This document shows, piece after piece, positions 10,301 to 17,839 of a stretch of 64,000 bases of DNA; position 1 is the stretch's first letter; each line of letters opens with the position of its first letter. The DNA is from Trichomonas tenax. Its lineage: Eukaryota; Parabasalia; Trichomonadida; Trichomonadidae. The position numbers and the translations under genes are program-made. The notes below the pieces were generated by a model that saw only the letters and a list, made by a program, of their open reading frames with translations, made no database searches and had not been told where the DNA came from. The stretch lies in the NCBI GenBank assembly GCA_023091735.1, contig JALKBU010000043.1, positions 47,463-111,462 of the forward strand. The letters are read 5' to 3'.

Positions 10301-11969
10301 AGGCAGATACGAAGCCAAAGTTGCTCAGGCAAGAAAGGACGCAACACCGAAACCATCACAGAACACTCCACAAGGTGCTCTCGCGAGTGCTTTCAACAAG
10401 CAGCCAACAGCGACTGGAACATATTCTTACGGCACAGATGACAACTATGCTCCATTACAGCAGTCACAGCAGAGACCAGCCGAGAGATCCAGAAGACAGA
10501 CAAGGCAGCCGCAGACTGCTGACAAGCCGAACGAGCCTGAGAATAAACCAGAGCCTGCGAAACCAAGCAGAAGAATCGATCCAGATTTCCAGCCAACGCC
10601 AGCAGCTCGACTCTCTCCAGGCAACTACGTCAATGCTTTCGAACCAGATAACTCCATCTTCGAGTCCACATCAAGCGCTCCTGAGTCACCAAAGCAGTCT
10701 CCACAACAGTCCACATATCCACAGAGATCACAGCCACAGAAATCTCCATCTCCTCAACAATCAGCTCCAAGGCAACGCGAAATTCCACAGAGAGGACAAC
10801 AATCTCCTTATCCACAACAATCACAAAATGCTCCTCAATTAACATATCCACCGTCACAGAGTGCTCCAAGTCAACAACAATCAACATCTCCACAACAGCA
10901 ACTTTCTGCTCAAGCTCCAGGATATCCATCACAGCCACAAAAAGCATCTGCACAGATGCTGCTCAAGCCACAAGCTTCTGCGCCTGCTCCGGCTGCAGGC
11001 AAAACAGCACCGAATGCAAGACAACAGTTTCCAGCAGATAAAGAAGCTCCACGCGAGCAACAGAAACCGCAGAGGAGGACAAGAACTCAGACATCAGACA
11101 AGAGCGCACCTCAGTCTCAAGAATACTCTGCAGATCGCTCACGTCGCACCACTCCACAGTCTCAAGCTTCGATGTCTTCTCCACAATCAACGCAGTCACA
11201 GGAAGAAGAATCACCAATGTCATCACGTCAACAACCATCTTCATCACAGCAACAGCCATCCACATCGCAGAAACCAACACAGCAATCTGCTCCATCGCAG
11301 CAGCATCCAACAAGAACAAGAAGATCGGATGCTCCAAAGTCATCATCAACAATGGAAAAACCAGAATCATCAGAAACATTCCCAGCGATCGAAGATCTTA
11401 TGCCACCACCTCCACTTCCAAAGCCTGTTTCCAAGTTTGCTGCTGCTCCTGTTTCAAGAGAAGGACCAAGTGGCTCTTCTATCATTGACACAGAGTCATC
11501 TTCCCACCAATCTCAGAGCAACTTCGTCGAAGTTCCAGAGTCGCAAATGTCTTCATCAGACAAATCTGAAGAAGAGTCAGAGGAGGAAGAAGAGAATGTC
11601 GAGAACCAACAGGAGTCACAGCCAACAGCATCACAGACATACACTTTCACATACGAGACACAGGACGAGCAGCCGCCATCACCAAGACGCAGCTCGATGA
11701 TGCCAAAGCGCCCATATTCACAGGATTCGACAGAAGGAGGAAAGTACATCTACAAGATTCCAGCGCAGCCACCAATCACACAATTTCAGCGCGCTCAGCA
11801 GCCATTCTCAAAGTTCATGGCCACAGACAACGATAACTCCGCCATCGACACTCCAGTCACAACATACACTTATGGTTCATCATCAGCGATGACAATGACT
11901 CTCAGACCAGCGTCGTTACCTGATGAAGATCCATTGATGCCAATACCAATCAAGAAGTCCAACAATTGA
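1398..11969 (+). CDS. Giant disordered protein with N-terminal FOP/TOF-LisH domain and YTYET-type repeats
   Basis: Encodes 3523 residues in one uninterrupted frame from an ATG in an A-rich context. Residues about 15-130 resemble the N-terminal dimerisation domain of FOP/FGFR1OP and its TOF-LisH relatives: an amphipathic segment ending LLRAQASVMSDIAQAI, a LisH-like segment IAHELAAEVAMQYLELHNF, then a conserved turn ending in LTKQLAEM. FOP family proteins are centrosome or basal-body anchors. Residues about 190-245 form a charged helix rich in E, R and K. The remainder is low-complexity S, T, Q, P and D sequence, presumably unstructured. It carries about a dozen copies of a motif [YF]TY[EA][TS][IV][ST][IV]D, for example at residues 682, 724, 797, 848, 988, 1066, 1133, 1364, 1676, 1819, 2107 and a shorter one near 3415. 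From about residue 2950 it becomes very rich in Q and P. I infer a cytoskeletal scaffold; the domain call is by eye and the repeat function is unknown. Confidence 0.75.
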   Translation: MFEAVSKLSFINFIMNSNGFDISEQLMHSMMDNGCLLRAQASVMSDIAQAIQDSEINELKTYNKQPDSIAHELAAEVAMQYLELHNFQPSIETAIIESNGNLRRKHDNNYLGQCLELNGKKNLTKQLAEMREAEDTTLPPSTVFPEITDIIEQILVPSKRLPRPPSDSDDEYDGEDHTLATTINKFDLDPHQKRALEERLLREAERMERERLKREAKAKAREERRLQHNERVRARELMDDMPTEYSTVSTDEHTELVDAEVMAGRTRSNPSTMIVEEEEEYYEEEDIVDSQLGSFTDSINSSELIRTTSSSEGCGSKVRRSRLRKVTMNPDLTSLQGSGTRSTEGSAYPGGGTRSGSSATQTSTHTRSSATKSGSTSNTRGNSRTVGDPTLETDYPGNYSTTPSGSTDDGSRTSSYQYSYSSYSGERSSQYPGSQGSRSTPGMSRGGATTSTRPRSMTDGTSVESDNSRDLRLPPNKNKNRIGFSDNPTTTSSSDRNTYGTPTLDSTYPGQFSKDGSQTNDSAEAGYPKSTQSGSYSSYSDDRHDDPLVKSGAMISYGGRTTSGTYSTSTYSQDMYSTKQSYESSIPSNARPINESMIESDMGDVSYSESLQNTTNHPPASDYMINGSRTGSYSYNNGDDPELENHISAQYSTSTYSNEKSSPSNKSAQQYSTSTYSKSTDYTYQTVSVDDQGRIVSPISGSILETKSSTYDEPRNPDVDGSDFTYETITVDENGNPKHPVDSLGPPSSSFGRDSNTYSYDGPTSATKLAEAFAKPTITKSTESSKTNDEDEGTSEFTYETITIDSQGRVITDLTRPKSKTFSKTSSTNDSNTNGSYTQSNKDDTTEFTYETITVDGEGKPIKRDGSTVPLISDYTTNVIRKDADGSIVGPGGSKLKPAEVLTMGTKTLDDNSYSNTSEGNSSSQNSSQAPSQSTRFTERYGNEQRPRKPGQREGKLVDIFSKTNSNTNSNTNGSNIDSDEGSDSGEYTYETISIDPSSRLPKIPPEQNPFAEAMQEELSKQSRPDAPTEASYIPDWAVKFLPEDVKDGKYVPRRYIDGKIGDEDYTYATIEVDPKTGKPLIKDPELEKQVERFMEQEKTRSSTGTTASYSTTGIYVKPKSDKDNSDYSDDEYTYATVSMDENSHIPILDKIAQQSQQRPTTAQSRSMNSRNISVPDESGTRGIGGDLRRFQADNNKPKATKPIDENMVDTTFSMDNSTIKQDTKLPPMKGGKTKTDKSRTDATKPETKQPFAGKNFNPTLDSSENSGETLESESTDNSEPTPGSHGSPIKPTERKGAKGRRTQPSIFDTTNSATMTTKESSIAVSEATLGRPLTALEKAIAMRQKIADETSTGEYSTTESGEYTYATVTLDEKGEPIINDEVRRSIERQNNAEDNASRKFQREYPKRPVQSQENIIESLSSQSEEPSNEWSQMTKPMKSRDRTGSRQALMKSLTASNTTGSGVKTFSNKRQKPRWEDMVNGEEIKTTDSDMEINSSESMDNDRNKGSSKFTANSNQTDSNTFSELEDEKPSPLDKKSPMSGKTSDRRGTNTDRNVSIPSYSTNTQLSKSTMQQFEQNDTTDSNIDSVTTYDTADTNDPFFAKPKPAQDPSQRFIGQPGRSDSRSGTNTNTGEKKPMSSLAAAVAQKLQPGKFASLDESALNSMLDKSGEYSSGSYTYESVSIDKDAESNIQRIIQEQKEKDAMCRFTDQSNISPEEAEKMQRYKVASNAPGGPKQRDQPKNWDEMLNNDQNEGSSTVDSEDKTETGDTSEMTDFEKYMKGKKSKPQSQQPNVMDGKKMAEVESTFSQMSSTESESGSFTYASVSVSPEQAAKLIEKTGTAVTIPARHRKVRKQDDDEEELNTWEKFKRTTSRKDDSESGTDTNDSQTESTTEGAPDDFAKMAAAGRSRTRSKDPTVTAPTQASIDDYIRQSAQRKAEAKERRRKRMQNYSQDESELIDDITAPSVSNPMVNAVKKGAAVVNEPSLDLSGESDTHTTNSGDYVDNVIINVGPDGTMYRQTFDGKRADPEEQKNLPRYSEKDLQGYHAPTQRGVYGAAHDRNKDASAWEKMKANKFDSEPMWDDANTKPLPKVDRRFAPPKDESDKTYTYDTVSVEPEQLEKIKDMQRRAERSQSPDKFDSDDKSKSRAAPGQRNAKDNDDNTYSYSYEPQDFDKSKTDKSQTTGKPSASGLPSTSGKSRKEKLPLPPTLSVTESNDDDENIDSTPGEGEALSRSKSPKSPLRYPIQNTPSANQIGQITDERQPPLRSTDRNAKAPFIPSDNAVHGSNASNRTKNPLLAAIQGQPQGGSETAPSDSYTYTAVEPNTKEMENLSPKRIFPYKPEEQSKTGRRFNPYVPADSFGQPQRRFPEDRSRDQSGTAPSAVLSAILGKQPQSKAIKQADGTIESTDYSAESEDFAPKNVPSKNIQSAEFSSDIYRYDVTSEETTFSPRQQQSGRQAPPPTEEKSGLPSRYTAEKYIPPQYRSKAPTATDGTRTRTRTRQPTGQNDLTSSLRLSAPKNLIQGNGDDFSMSNYQDSETFGDRSDYQATSYAAPGQQQRDAKPQSPKQRDSDNSRSFTSPQGSESGVASIPPQKLGAYAEKQQQNQERSFTLPEPSDYTYSYSYTGDNEPTAENKPEKWAPRHKEATKDIPERFRREPSPQSPTKISPSKFAQKDETSNSYIDSETGDNTFSQDYRAPSRSTANTENQPEPLNRGRSRRAPESRKQMDVDSIDSEPESRSQSRPTRDTRQTSPPVESRAPQQRQTMNDSRAPQNRFAQPVKDSRAAPGTSTDIYSRAPSQMRGTEPRADSRQRPERRGTKTRTPTATDAGDYADPRFTDTRKQVPPNSRSYGTNSTLPYDVETATWDEDESYSYQTEESPEQKAPLEKKSQPLRRVAIQEKQQRTQRSRRTAPQTYDSTAEYNTDSMEPESMESGVIETGDGQPVYNIPKRDEPQEDRDESSMYSDVVPGRYEAKVAQARKDATPKPSQNTPQGALASAFNKQPTATGTYSYGTDDNYAPLQQSQQRPAERSRRQTRQPQTADKPNEPENKPEPAKPSRRIDPDFQPTPAARLSPGNYVNAFEPDNSIFESTSSAPESPKQSPQQSTYPQRSQPQKSPSPQQSAPRQREIPQRGQQSPYPQQSQNAPQLTYPPSQSAPSQQQSTSPQQQLSAQAPGYPSQPQKASAQMLLKPQASAPAPAAGKTAPNARQQFPADKEAPREQQKPQRRTRTQTSDKSAPQSQEYSADRSRRTTPQSQASMSSPQSTQSQEEESPMSSRQQPSSSQQQPSTSQKPTQQSAPSQQHPTRTRRSDAPKSSSTMEKPESSETFPAIEDLMPPPPLPKPVSKFAAAPVSREGPSGSSIIDTESSSHQSQSNFVEVPESQMSSSDKSEEESEEEEENVENQQESQPTASQTYTFTYETQDEQPPSPRRSSMMPKRPYSQDSTEGGKYIYKIPAQPPITQFQRAQQPFSKFMATDNDNSAIDTPVTTYTYGSSSAMTMTLRPASLPDEDPLMPIPIKKSNN

Positions 11970-12389
11970 TATTATTTTATATATTTTTTATAGTTTAAAT
12001 GTTTATTTTCGTTTTAATTTCATCAAATTTAATTTCATAAAAAAATATCTTGATTTATATTATTTCGTTCATTATATCTGTCAATAGTGTTTTCATTTTA
12101 TTATAAAAATAATCTTCAATTTTAGACATTATAAAATCAAAATAAATATTTAGAAAAATCATCAAGTTTCTAAATTATCAATATCATTAAAAACTAAATT
12201 TATGTTTATTTTAATTAGTTGAAGCTTCATTTGGATGAATACTTTTTCAAATTTAATTTTTTTGATAACATTTAGCTGAGAACATGAAGATATAAGTTCT
12301 AGGTCTATGCGATTCTAAATATTAAAAATGGAGTGATTTTGAAAGACAAACAAATCGCTTTGTTTATTTAACAAAAAATTCAATGGTAA
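11970..12389. other. AT-rich intergenic spacer between convergent loci
   Basis: Spacer between the 3' ends of the FOP-like gene and the minus-strand Myb locus. Only A/T-rich sequence with short T runs is visible; no gene, repeat or structured element stands out. Confidence 0.5.
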
Positions 12390-13082
12390 TTAACAAGGAT
12401 TAAAACCAACGAAGAAAATATTTGTAAACACATTGTACTCGGAATCTAAATCAACATCTTTTTCAAAAATATTGAATTCTGGGAATGATTCATTGCTGGC
12501 ATCAGAGATCTTTTCCGCGTTCTGATTCATTTTTAAAGCTGTTTCTGTATTTCTCTTTGATATTTTTTTGCACGAATTCTGTTTTCTGTCAACATTGTAT
12601 TCATCATCAGGTTCAGATGATGGCAAAGTTGTCTTCGACTCATAGGCAGACGCAGTGCTTGAATTTCCGGAATTATGTCTGACCAAAACGTTCCATCTGT
12701 TTTTGAGGCACGCGTCTGTTCTCTTGTAGAAGAACTTCGATATCTTAACCCATCTCGGACCCAATTCATTGTACTTTTCGATCAAAATTTCACCTTCAGC
12801 TTTTGTAAATGGTTTTCTGTTGATATCTGGCGAAAGATACTTAATGTATCTTTCCTTTCATTGTCTGGTATTCCTATTTTCCATGAACTTGGACACTAAT
12901 TCCCAATTCTCGCCATACATTTGAACCAATTTAAATAACTGTGCATCCTCTTGTGATGAGAACTGAGACTTAGGGTGCGGACGGCCAATGGACCCTTCCG
13001 AATGTCTCGAGATCTTTTTGTTGGAATTGAACGAAATATCGAAATGCCAGAAGAAAAAATTCAATAATCTTTTTGCAAACAA
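12390..13082 (-). pseudogene. Two-repeat Myb-type DNA-binding protein, broken by an in-frame TGA
   Basis: Two open segments on the minus strand lie in the same reading frame and together give a complete R2R3-like Myb unit. The first has FSSQEDAQLFKLVQMYGENW and ends NRNTRQ. The second repeat includes PFTKAEGEILIEKYNELGPRW and ACLKNRWNVLVRH. Between them sits one TGA at 12860-12858, exactly where Myb repeats normally have the Cys of RQCRERW; the residues after it (KERYIKYLSPDI) continue the domain. No ATG is found at the 5' end of the open frame; the first codon at 13082 is TTG. With no start and a nonsense codon in the recognition helix region, this is best called a pseudogene. The intact relative is at 60148. 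There is no frameshift, so decay looks recent. Confidence 0.7.
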
Positions 13083-13354
13083 AGCTCTTTAGAATAAGAT
13101 ATCAAAAGAAAAATAGAAAATCTTGATTTGGGTAAAGCAATAATCGAATCTGAAACTAAATTTGTTTTGTGTCAGATTATGTCAAAATATTTTGACATGT
13201 AAAAATTAAAATTATCAAAATTTGAAAATGATTGATTCCGTTAAAGTTTGTATGAATAGGACTGAATATAGTAATTATTCGGCATGTATTTTTAAACTAT
13301 AAACAACAAATACTAAAAATATATTACATTTTTCTCATACAATGCATAATGTAA

Positions 13355-13792
13355 TTATTTGATTGACTCCATGCCTTTTCTTGGTCTATTTTGTGTATTG
13401 TAGCCCGGTTTTAATTCCTTTTCTAATAAATTCAGGAAATTTCTTGTTCCGTAATTGACATTCTCGTGTTTCTTCTGCCTTGACATTCTCTCTTCTTTCA
13501 GTGCATTTCTCTGCTCCCTACTAAGCGACCACGACGTTTTTAGAACTTTTCCATCAAATCTTTTGCCGTTTGTGCAGTCAATTGCACGCTGTGCGTCTTT
13601 CTGTATCGTGTATGTTAAGAAAGCGTAACCTTTTGACTCGTTATTATCGTTCATAAGTAATTTGCATTCTGTGAGCTTTCCAAATTTAGAAAATGCTTTG
13701 TAGAGGTCATTAACTCCTGTTTTAACGGACAATCCTATGATCGAAATCGTCAAATTTTCTTGTTGATCGGATTTTGAATTCGAATTCGACAT
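13355..13792 (-). CDS. Single-RRM RNA-binding protein
   Basis: A 145-residue protein starting at an ATG. One RNA recognition motif fills residues about 12-90. The RNP2-like strand is LTISIIGLS and the RNP1-like strand is SKGYAFLTY, with the usual hydrophobic spacing and a final KVLKTSWSLS strand. The C-terminal 50 residues are basic (REQRNALKEERMSRQKK), suiting RNA contact. Small single-RRM proteins of this shape act in splicing, mRNA export or stability; nothing in the sequence chooses between them. The gene is read toward the Myb pseudogene and is followed by AT-rich spacer. The stop codon is TGA, reading TGAT. Confidence 0.8.
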   Translation of the reverse strand: MSNSNSKSDQQENLTISIIGLSVKTGVNDLYKAFSKFGKLTECKLLMNDNNESKGYAFLTYTIQKDAQRAIDCTNGKRFDGKVLKTSWSLSREQRNALKEERMSRQKKHENVNYGTRNFLNLLEKELKPGYNTQNRPRKGMESIK

Positions 13793-14079
13793 TTACAAAA
13801 ATAAAAATGAAAAATTTTGACTCTATTTTAAAAAAAACATATAAACAAAAGATTTAAAAATACAAAACAAAAAATTAAAACACTCATTTCGTGAAACAAA
13901 AAGTTTCATCATAACATATTCGAAACATAACAGCGATTCATAATTGGTAACATATAATCATCCGCTTATAGAGTATCTATATCTATGATTTCGAAGCAAC
14001 TCTATTCACCTATTTTGAGAAAATAATGTTTGATATTTTTCCTATAATAAATCGCTGTTGAGGTATTACTGAAACCGAG

Positions 14080-14103
14080 TTTTTTTTTTTTTTTTTTTTT
14101 TTT
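14080..14103. repeat. Run of 24 T (24 A on the coding strand of the upstream AIR9-like gene)
   Basis: An uninterrupted T homopolymer of 24 bases lies about 90 bases beyond the stop codon of the minus-strand gene at 14192-17839. On that gene's sense strand it is an A24 tract in the position a poly(A) tail would occupy. It is the longest homopolymer I see in the window. Confidence 0.85.
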
Positions 14104-14191
14104 GGAACCAAACTTTGGATATATAATGACATCGAGCCATATAATGTATTTTGAAAAACTAACTAACAAAAAGTCATATTTTCATGATAAA

Positions 14192-17100
14192 TTATTGACC
14201 TTTGAGAGCTGAAATCACTAATAAAACAAATTCTCGGTAAGTCTTGAGATCGCATTCTAAAGGAGCAGTGTCTGTTGGAAGAAGACTGAGTGGATTACCG
14301 CCCATTACAATATCAATTTTCCTGCTGCTTCCTGGTGTTGAAATAACGTTGTTTGAAGATCTCCACGAGAATAGATCTGAATTGAATTTTCCTCCTTTGA
14401 CAACAAAATTCTTCTTCGTAATGTCAACAGTAAACGTATCACCTTTTTGATCCTTGGCTTTTATCGTGAGAGAGCCATTCTTGACAGCGTGTTGAACTGC
14501 GCTTTCTATCTCTTCACTGTCATCTTCGATCGGACCTAATTCAGCGGAAAATCTCTGTTCATTTTCGAAAACTCCGACAATTCTTACAACAGCACCAACG
14601 TCATCACGAACTGGTCTGTATTTAGAGTGAGTAGAGACGACAGTCCAATTGAATCCATCATGCAGCATCTGCCACTCATAGCGACATTTCTTAGCGAAGT
14701 CATCATTTGACACTGCAGTCAACAGACATCCAACAACAGGTCTTCCTTCGATTGCTATGTAATTTGCAGGTGGAACGACGCCAGATGTGCGAACAGTGAA
14801 AGGCGGACCTAAGAAACCATCTTTATCAACAAATCTTACATCACAGCAAACATAGCAGTCGCAGTCATCTTCATTAACAATGTGGATGTTAGTTTCTCCT
14901 TTAATTGGAATGAATTGGTCACCATCCCAATGCTTCCACTCGAATTTGAAGTCGTATATATCGCTGTTTTCGGTAGATACAAACAATTGGCTGCCAACAA
15001 CAAGAGGATCTTCTTCTGTCATAACAGCAACAGGCTGAGGAAGAGCTCTCGCCACATAATACTTCTTTGGTATCCACATGATATCATCTCTTTCGTTTGC
15101 ACGCCATCCACCTTCAATCTCGCTCCCTATCATCGCAGGAAGAAGAATGAGAGTCGGAGATCCTGCATTGTCAATATCATCGCAGAACCCATCGCGCCAG
15201 ATCCTCCAGAAAAACTCTCCTTCGTCTGAAACTAAGTCCCCAACTATGCAAAGAGAACCGCTTGGAAGGAGTTCGAGATTAAGAGGTGAATCAATTGATA
15301 CAATATTCTGAATAGTGCACAACCCAACGTCGTCTTTATCTGTTGGACTTTCATTGACTATAGTGAGTGATTTGTCATTCTTCTTAATGACATAACTGGA
15401 ATCTGTTGAAACAACAACATCCTGTTGATTGTACCATCTATAGTTAGCCCTGGTATCAGATTTCCTGAAAATGTCCTTCGCTTGAAGAGTGTCACCAGTT
15501 TTAACTTTCGTTGGAAGAACTCTATGGATAGAATCTTCGTAGTAAATATACTTTTTGTTCTTCACTAAAACTCTGATGAAAGCATCAACATCACACCAAA
15601 GAAGCGTTAAAACTCTCTTTGTGGGAATCTCTGTGAATGAAAAACCATCAATTGACTTGAAAAATGTTGCATGACCTTTTTCAGCATCAACGAATATTCT
15701 TTGTCCAACATAAATCTTGCTATTCATTATGCGTTCTTTGAATAAACCGGCTCTGATCATTGGCGTTATATTGGAATCCTTTGATTCATTATGTGTTGAC
15801 ACACGAGCTTTAATCTTACAGCCAACGTCTTCAGGAGTGATTGCATATGAATCTCCCCCTTCTTTAGCAACTTTCTGGTCACCACCGCGAAGAACACGAA
15901 TCCATGTGACTTTATATTGAACCGGTTCTTCATAGAAAACGACTGAAATCGAAGCGAGAGCTCCGCTATAATCGCCACCATCTGTTTCTATTTGGACTGC
16001 TTTGATCTTAAGTATTGACTTCTCTACGATACCGAAAACAACATCTTTAGTGTCTGAGAAGAACCTAAGATATTCACCAATGTTTTCATGCACAGGAACA
16101 AAGTTTTCTGAGAAGTCTATATCAAAAAGTTCTGTTCCTTTGGATATCTGCCATTGTCCTTCTGAGTCCATCTCTATCTTTGAGCCTTCCGTTGGTGATC
16201 TCTCAACATTATATTCTTCAAGTTCTCCACTTTCGCTTAAAGGAACAGGAGATTCAACAACAGTTTCTCCATATTCTGTTTCATTTTCATCAGGAATAAT
16301 ATGACAACAGATTGTTGCGTTAACTGCATCGATTGGTGGCGTAAAAACTGGTCCTGTTACTGTGTAATTAGTGTAAACGCCATAATCTGATAATGTGAGC
16401 CATTCAAACTTGCATCTTTTACCGAATTCTTTGTCATTGAAGAGCAAAATGTGTGGATGTCCTGCTTGATATGATCCAACGATTGTTGCTTCAATGCTCT
16501 TCAATGTGATGCCTTTAACTTTCTCCTTACTGTATGCATAGATCGAATCATCATCCAAATTGATTGAAGCACGAACGTATTTTCCAGCAAATTCACTTGG
16601 AATCAGATATTCATATGGATACTCAACAGTTGCAACACTCTTGAAATCGCTGGCAACGTCATCAGCAATTTCGATGTTAACAGTGAATTTTGCATTATCT
16701 GGATACGCAGCAATCTTAATACCAAGAGAACAATTGATTTCCGGAGTATTCGAGATCGAAAATTCAGAAAATTCGATATCTGGTTTTTGAATTGTAAAAG
16801 TTAAAATAATTGGTGCAAATTGAACATTGGGGAATGCCTCGGACTCTGGCATCGATATACACGTTAGCGTTAATCCATCAGAGTCTTCAGGAATCTCACA
16901 GAAAGTTCCATTTCCAATTTCTTTGTCATCAATCTTCCACATGATTTTTGTTTTTTCTGCGGTGTTTGCTGCGAGAATTGCTCCAGACACAATATCACCA
17001 ATGATCTCTGGAATATAGTTATGAAAAGCAACAGGTCCCTGCCCATCCCATCCAACAGGAATTGCTGTGTAGCTTGAAAGCCCATCGAAATCGCACTTGA

Positions 17101-17839
17101 TTAATTTAAGCATCAAATTTGGAGTAATTGGCAATGTTCTCGTTGGACAATCTAAATCAATCCATTTGGAGTTGTCCAAGTAATACCACTTGAAAGAGTT
17201 CGCTCCACGCGGAGTAACTAAGCTTTTTGTCTGTCCTGAATCGATTATTTTGAGTGGCGATTCACTTGTCAAAAATGAGATCACATTATCAAGCTCATCG
17301 TCTTGGTGCGTCAATTGGTTGCCATGGCGTATGGAATATCCAATTATTGGTGAAATTGAAAACGCTTTTATGAACGTTTTTTCTTGTATTTTCGTGTTAT
17401 TTAGTTTAGAAAGATTGTGTGAACCTATTGCAGCAATAAGAAGGTATTCATCGTACTTTAAAGGGTTTCCTCGAAAATCAATTGAATTTAAATTTGGATA
17501 AATTGGAAAATCTTTTAAATTTGTGATCTCATTTCCGACAAGGGATAGGTGTGTTAGGTTAGAAAGGCTTGGAAACGGTTTAAATTTCTTAATATTGCAA
17601 AAATCTAAAGTTAACGATCGCAAATTTTGAAGATTTCCTAACGTGGAAACAGTAATCGGATTGTTGCTGATATTGAGCGATATTAATTGATGCAATCTAT
17701 CAGGAAAAGATATAATTTTATTTGAATTTATGTCCAAATGCAATACGTTATCGCCGATAGACGTCGGAATTTCCTTCAGATCTCCCGGAGGCACAATTTT
17801 GTATATCCCCGGGACAGAAGAAGTCTGCGATGAACTCAT
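14192..17839 (-). CDS. Leucine-rich repeat protein with tandem A9-type beta domains (AIR9-like)
   Basis: Encodes 1215 residues from an ATG at 17839. Residues about 25-165 are leucine-rich repeats: successive LxxLxLxxNxI units such as NVLHLDINSNKI, LISLNISNNPI and LTHLSLVGNEI, capped by a segment resembling an LRR cap. The rest is a string of roughly 90-100-residue beta-type units with a recurring aromatic pattern (KIMWKIDDKEIG, CKFEWLTL, ANYRWYNQQD, FFWRIWRDG, CRYEWQML). The C-terminal ~110 residues form a separate globular end. This order (LRR, then many A9 repeats, then a terminal domain) is that of AIR9, a microtubule-associated protein known from plants and excavate protists. I infer a cytoskeletal role, which would suit a trichomonad's microtubule structures. 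Alternative: an Ig-like adhesin, but no signal peptide or membrane segment is present. Confidence 0.6.
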   Translation of the reverse strand: MSSSQTSSVPGIYKIVPPGDLKEIPTSIGDNVLHLDINSNKIISFPDRLHQLISLNISNNPITVSTLGNLQNLRSLTLDFCNIKKFKPFPSLSNLTHLSLVGNEITNLKDFPIYPNLNSIDFRGNPLKYDEYLLIAAIGSHNLSKLNNTKIQEKTFIKAFSISPIIGYSIRHGNQLTHQDDELDNVISFLTSESPLKIIDSGQTKSLVTPRGANSFKWYYLDNSKWIDLDCPTRTLPITPNLMLKLIKCDFDGLSSYTAIPVGWDGQGPVAFHNYIPEIIGDIVSGAILAANTAEKTKIMWKIDDKEIGNGTFCEIPEDSDGLTLTCISMPESEAFPNVQFAPIILTFTIQKPDIEFSEFSISNTPEINCSLGIKIAAYPDNAKFTVNIEIADDVASDFKSVATVEYPYEYLIPSEFAGKYVRASINLDDDSIYAYSKEKVKGITLKSIEATIVGSYQAGHPHILLFNDKEFGKRCKFEWLTLSDYGVYTNYTVTGPVFTPPIDAVNATICCHIIPDENETEYGETVVESPVPLSESGELEEYNVERSPTEGSKIEMDSEGQWQISKGTELFDIDFSENFVPVHENIGEYLRFFSDTKDVVFGIVEKSILKIKAVQIETDGGDYSGALASISVVFYEEPVQYKVTWIRVLRGGDQKVAKEGGDSYAITPEDVGCKIKARVSTHNESKDSNITPMIRAGLFKERIMNSKIYVGQRIFVDAEKGHATFFKSIDGFSFTEIPTKRVLTLLWCDVDAFIRVLVKNKKYIYYEDSIHRVLPTKVKTGDTLQAKDIFRKSDTRANYRWYNQQDVVVSTDSSYVIKKNDKSLTIVNESPTDKDDVGLCTIQNIVSIDSPLNLELLPSGSLCIVGDLVSDEGEFFWRIWRDGFCDDIDNAGSPTLILLPAMIGSEIEGGWRANERDDIMWIPKKYYVARALPQPVAVMTEEDPLVVGSQLFVSTENSDIYDFKFEWKHWDGDQFIPIKGETNIHIVNEDDCDCYVCCDVRFVDKDGFLGPPFTVRTSGVVPPANYIAIEGRPVVGCLLTAVSNDDFAKKCRYEWQMLHDGFNWTVVSTHSKYRPVRDDVGAVVRIVGVFENEQRFSAELGPIEDDSEEIESAVQHAVKNGSLTIKAKDQKGDTFTVDITKKNFVVKGGKFNSDLFSWRSSNNVISTPGSSRKIDIVMGGNPLSLLPTDTAPLECDLKTYREFVLLVISALKGQ

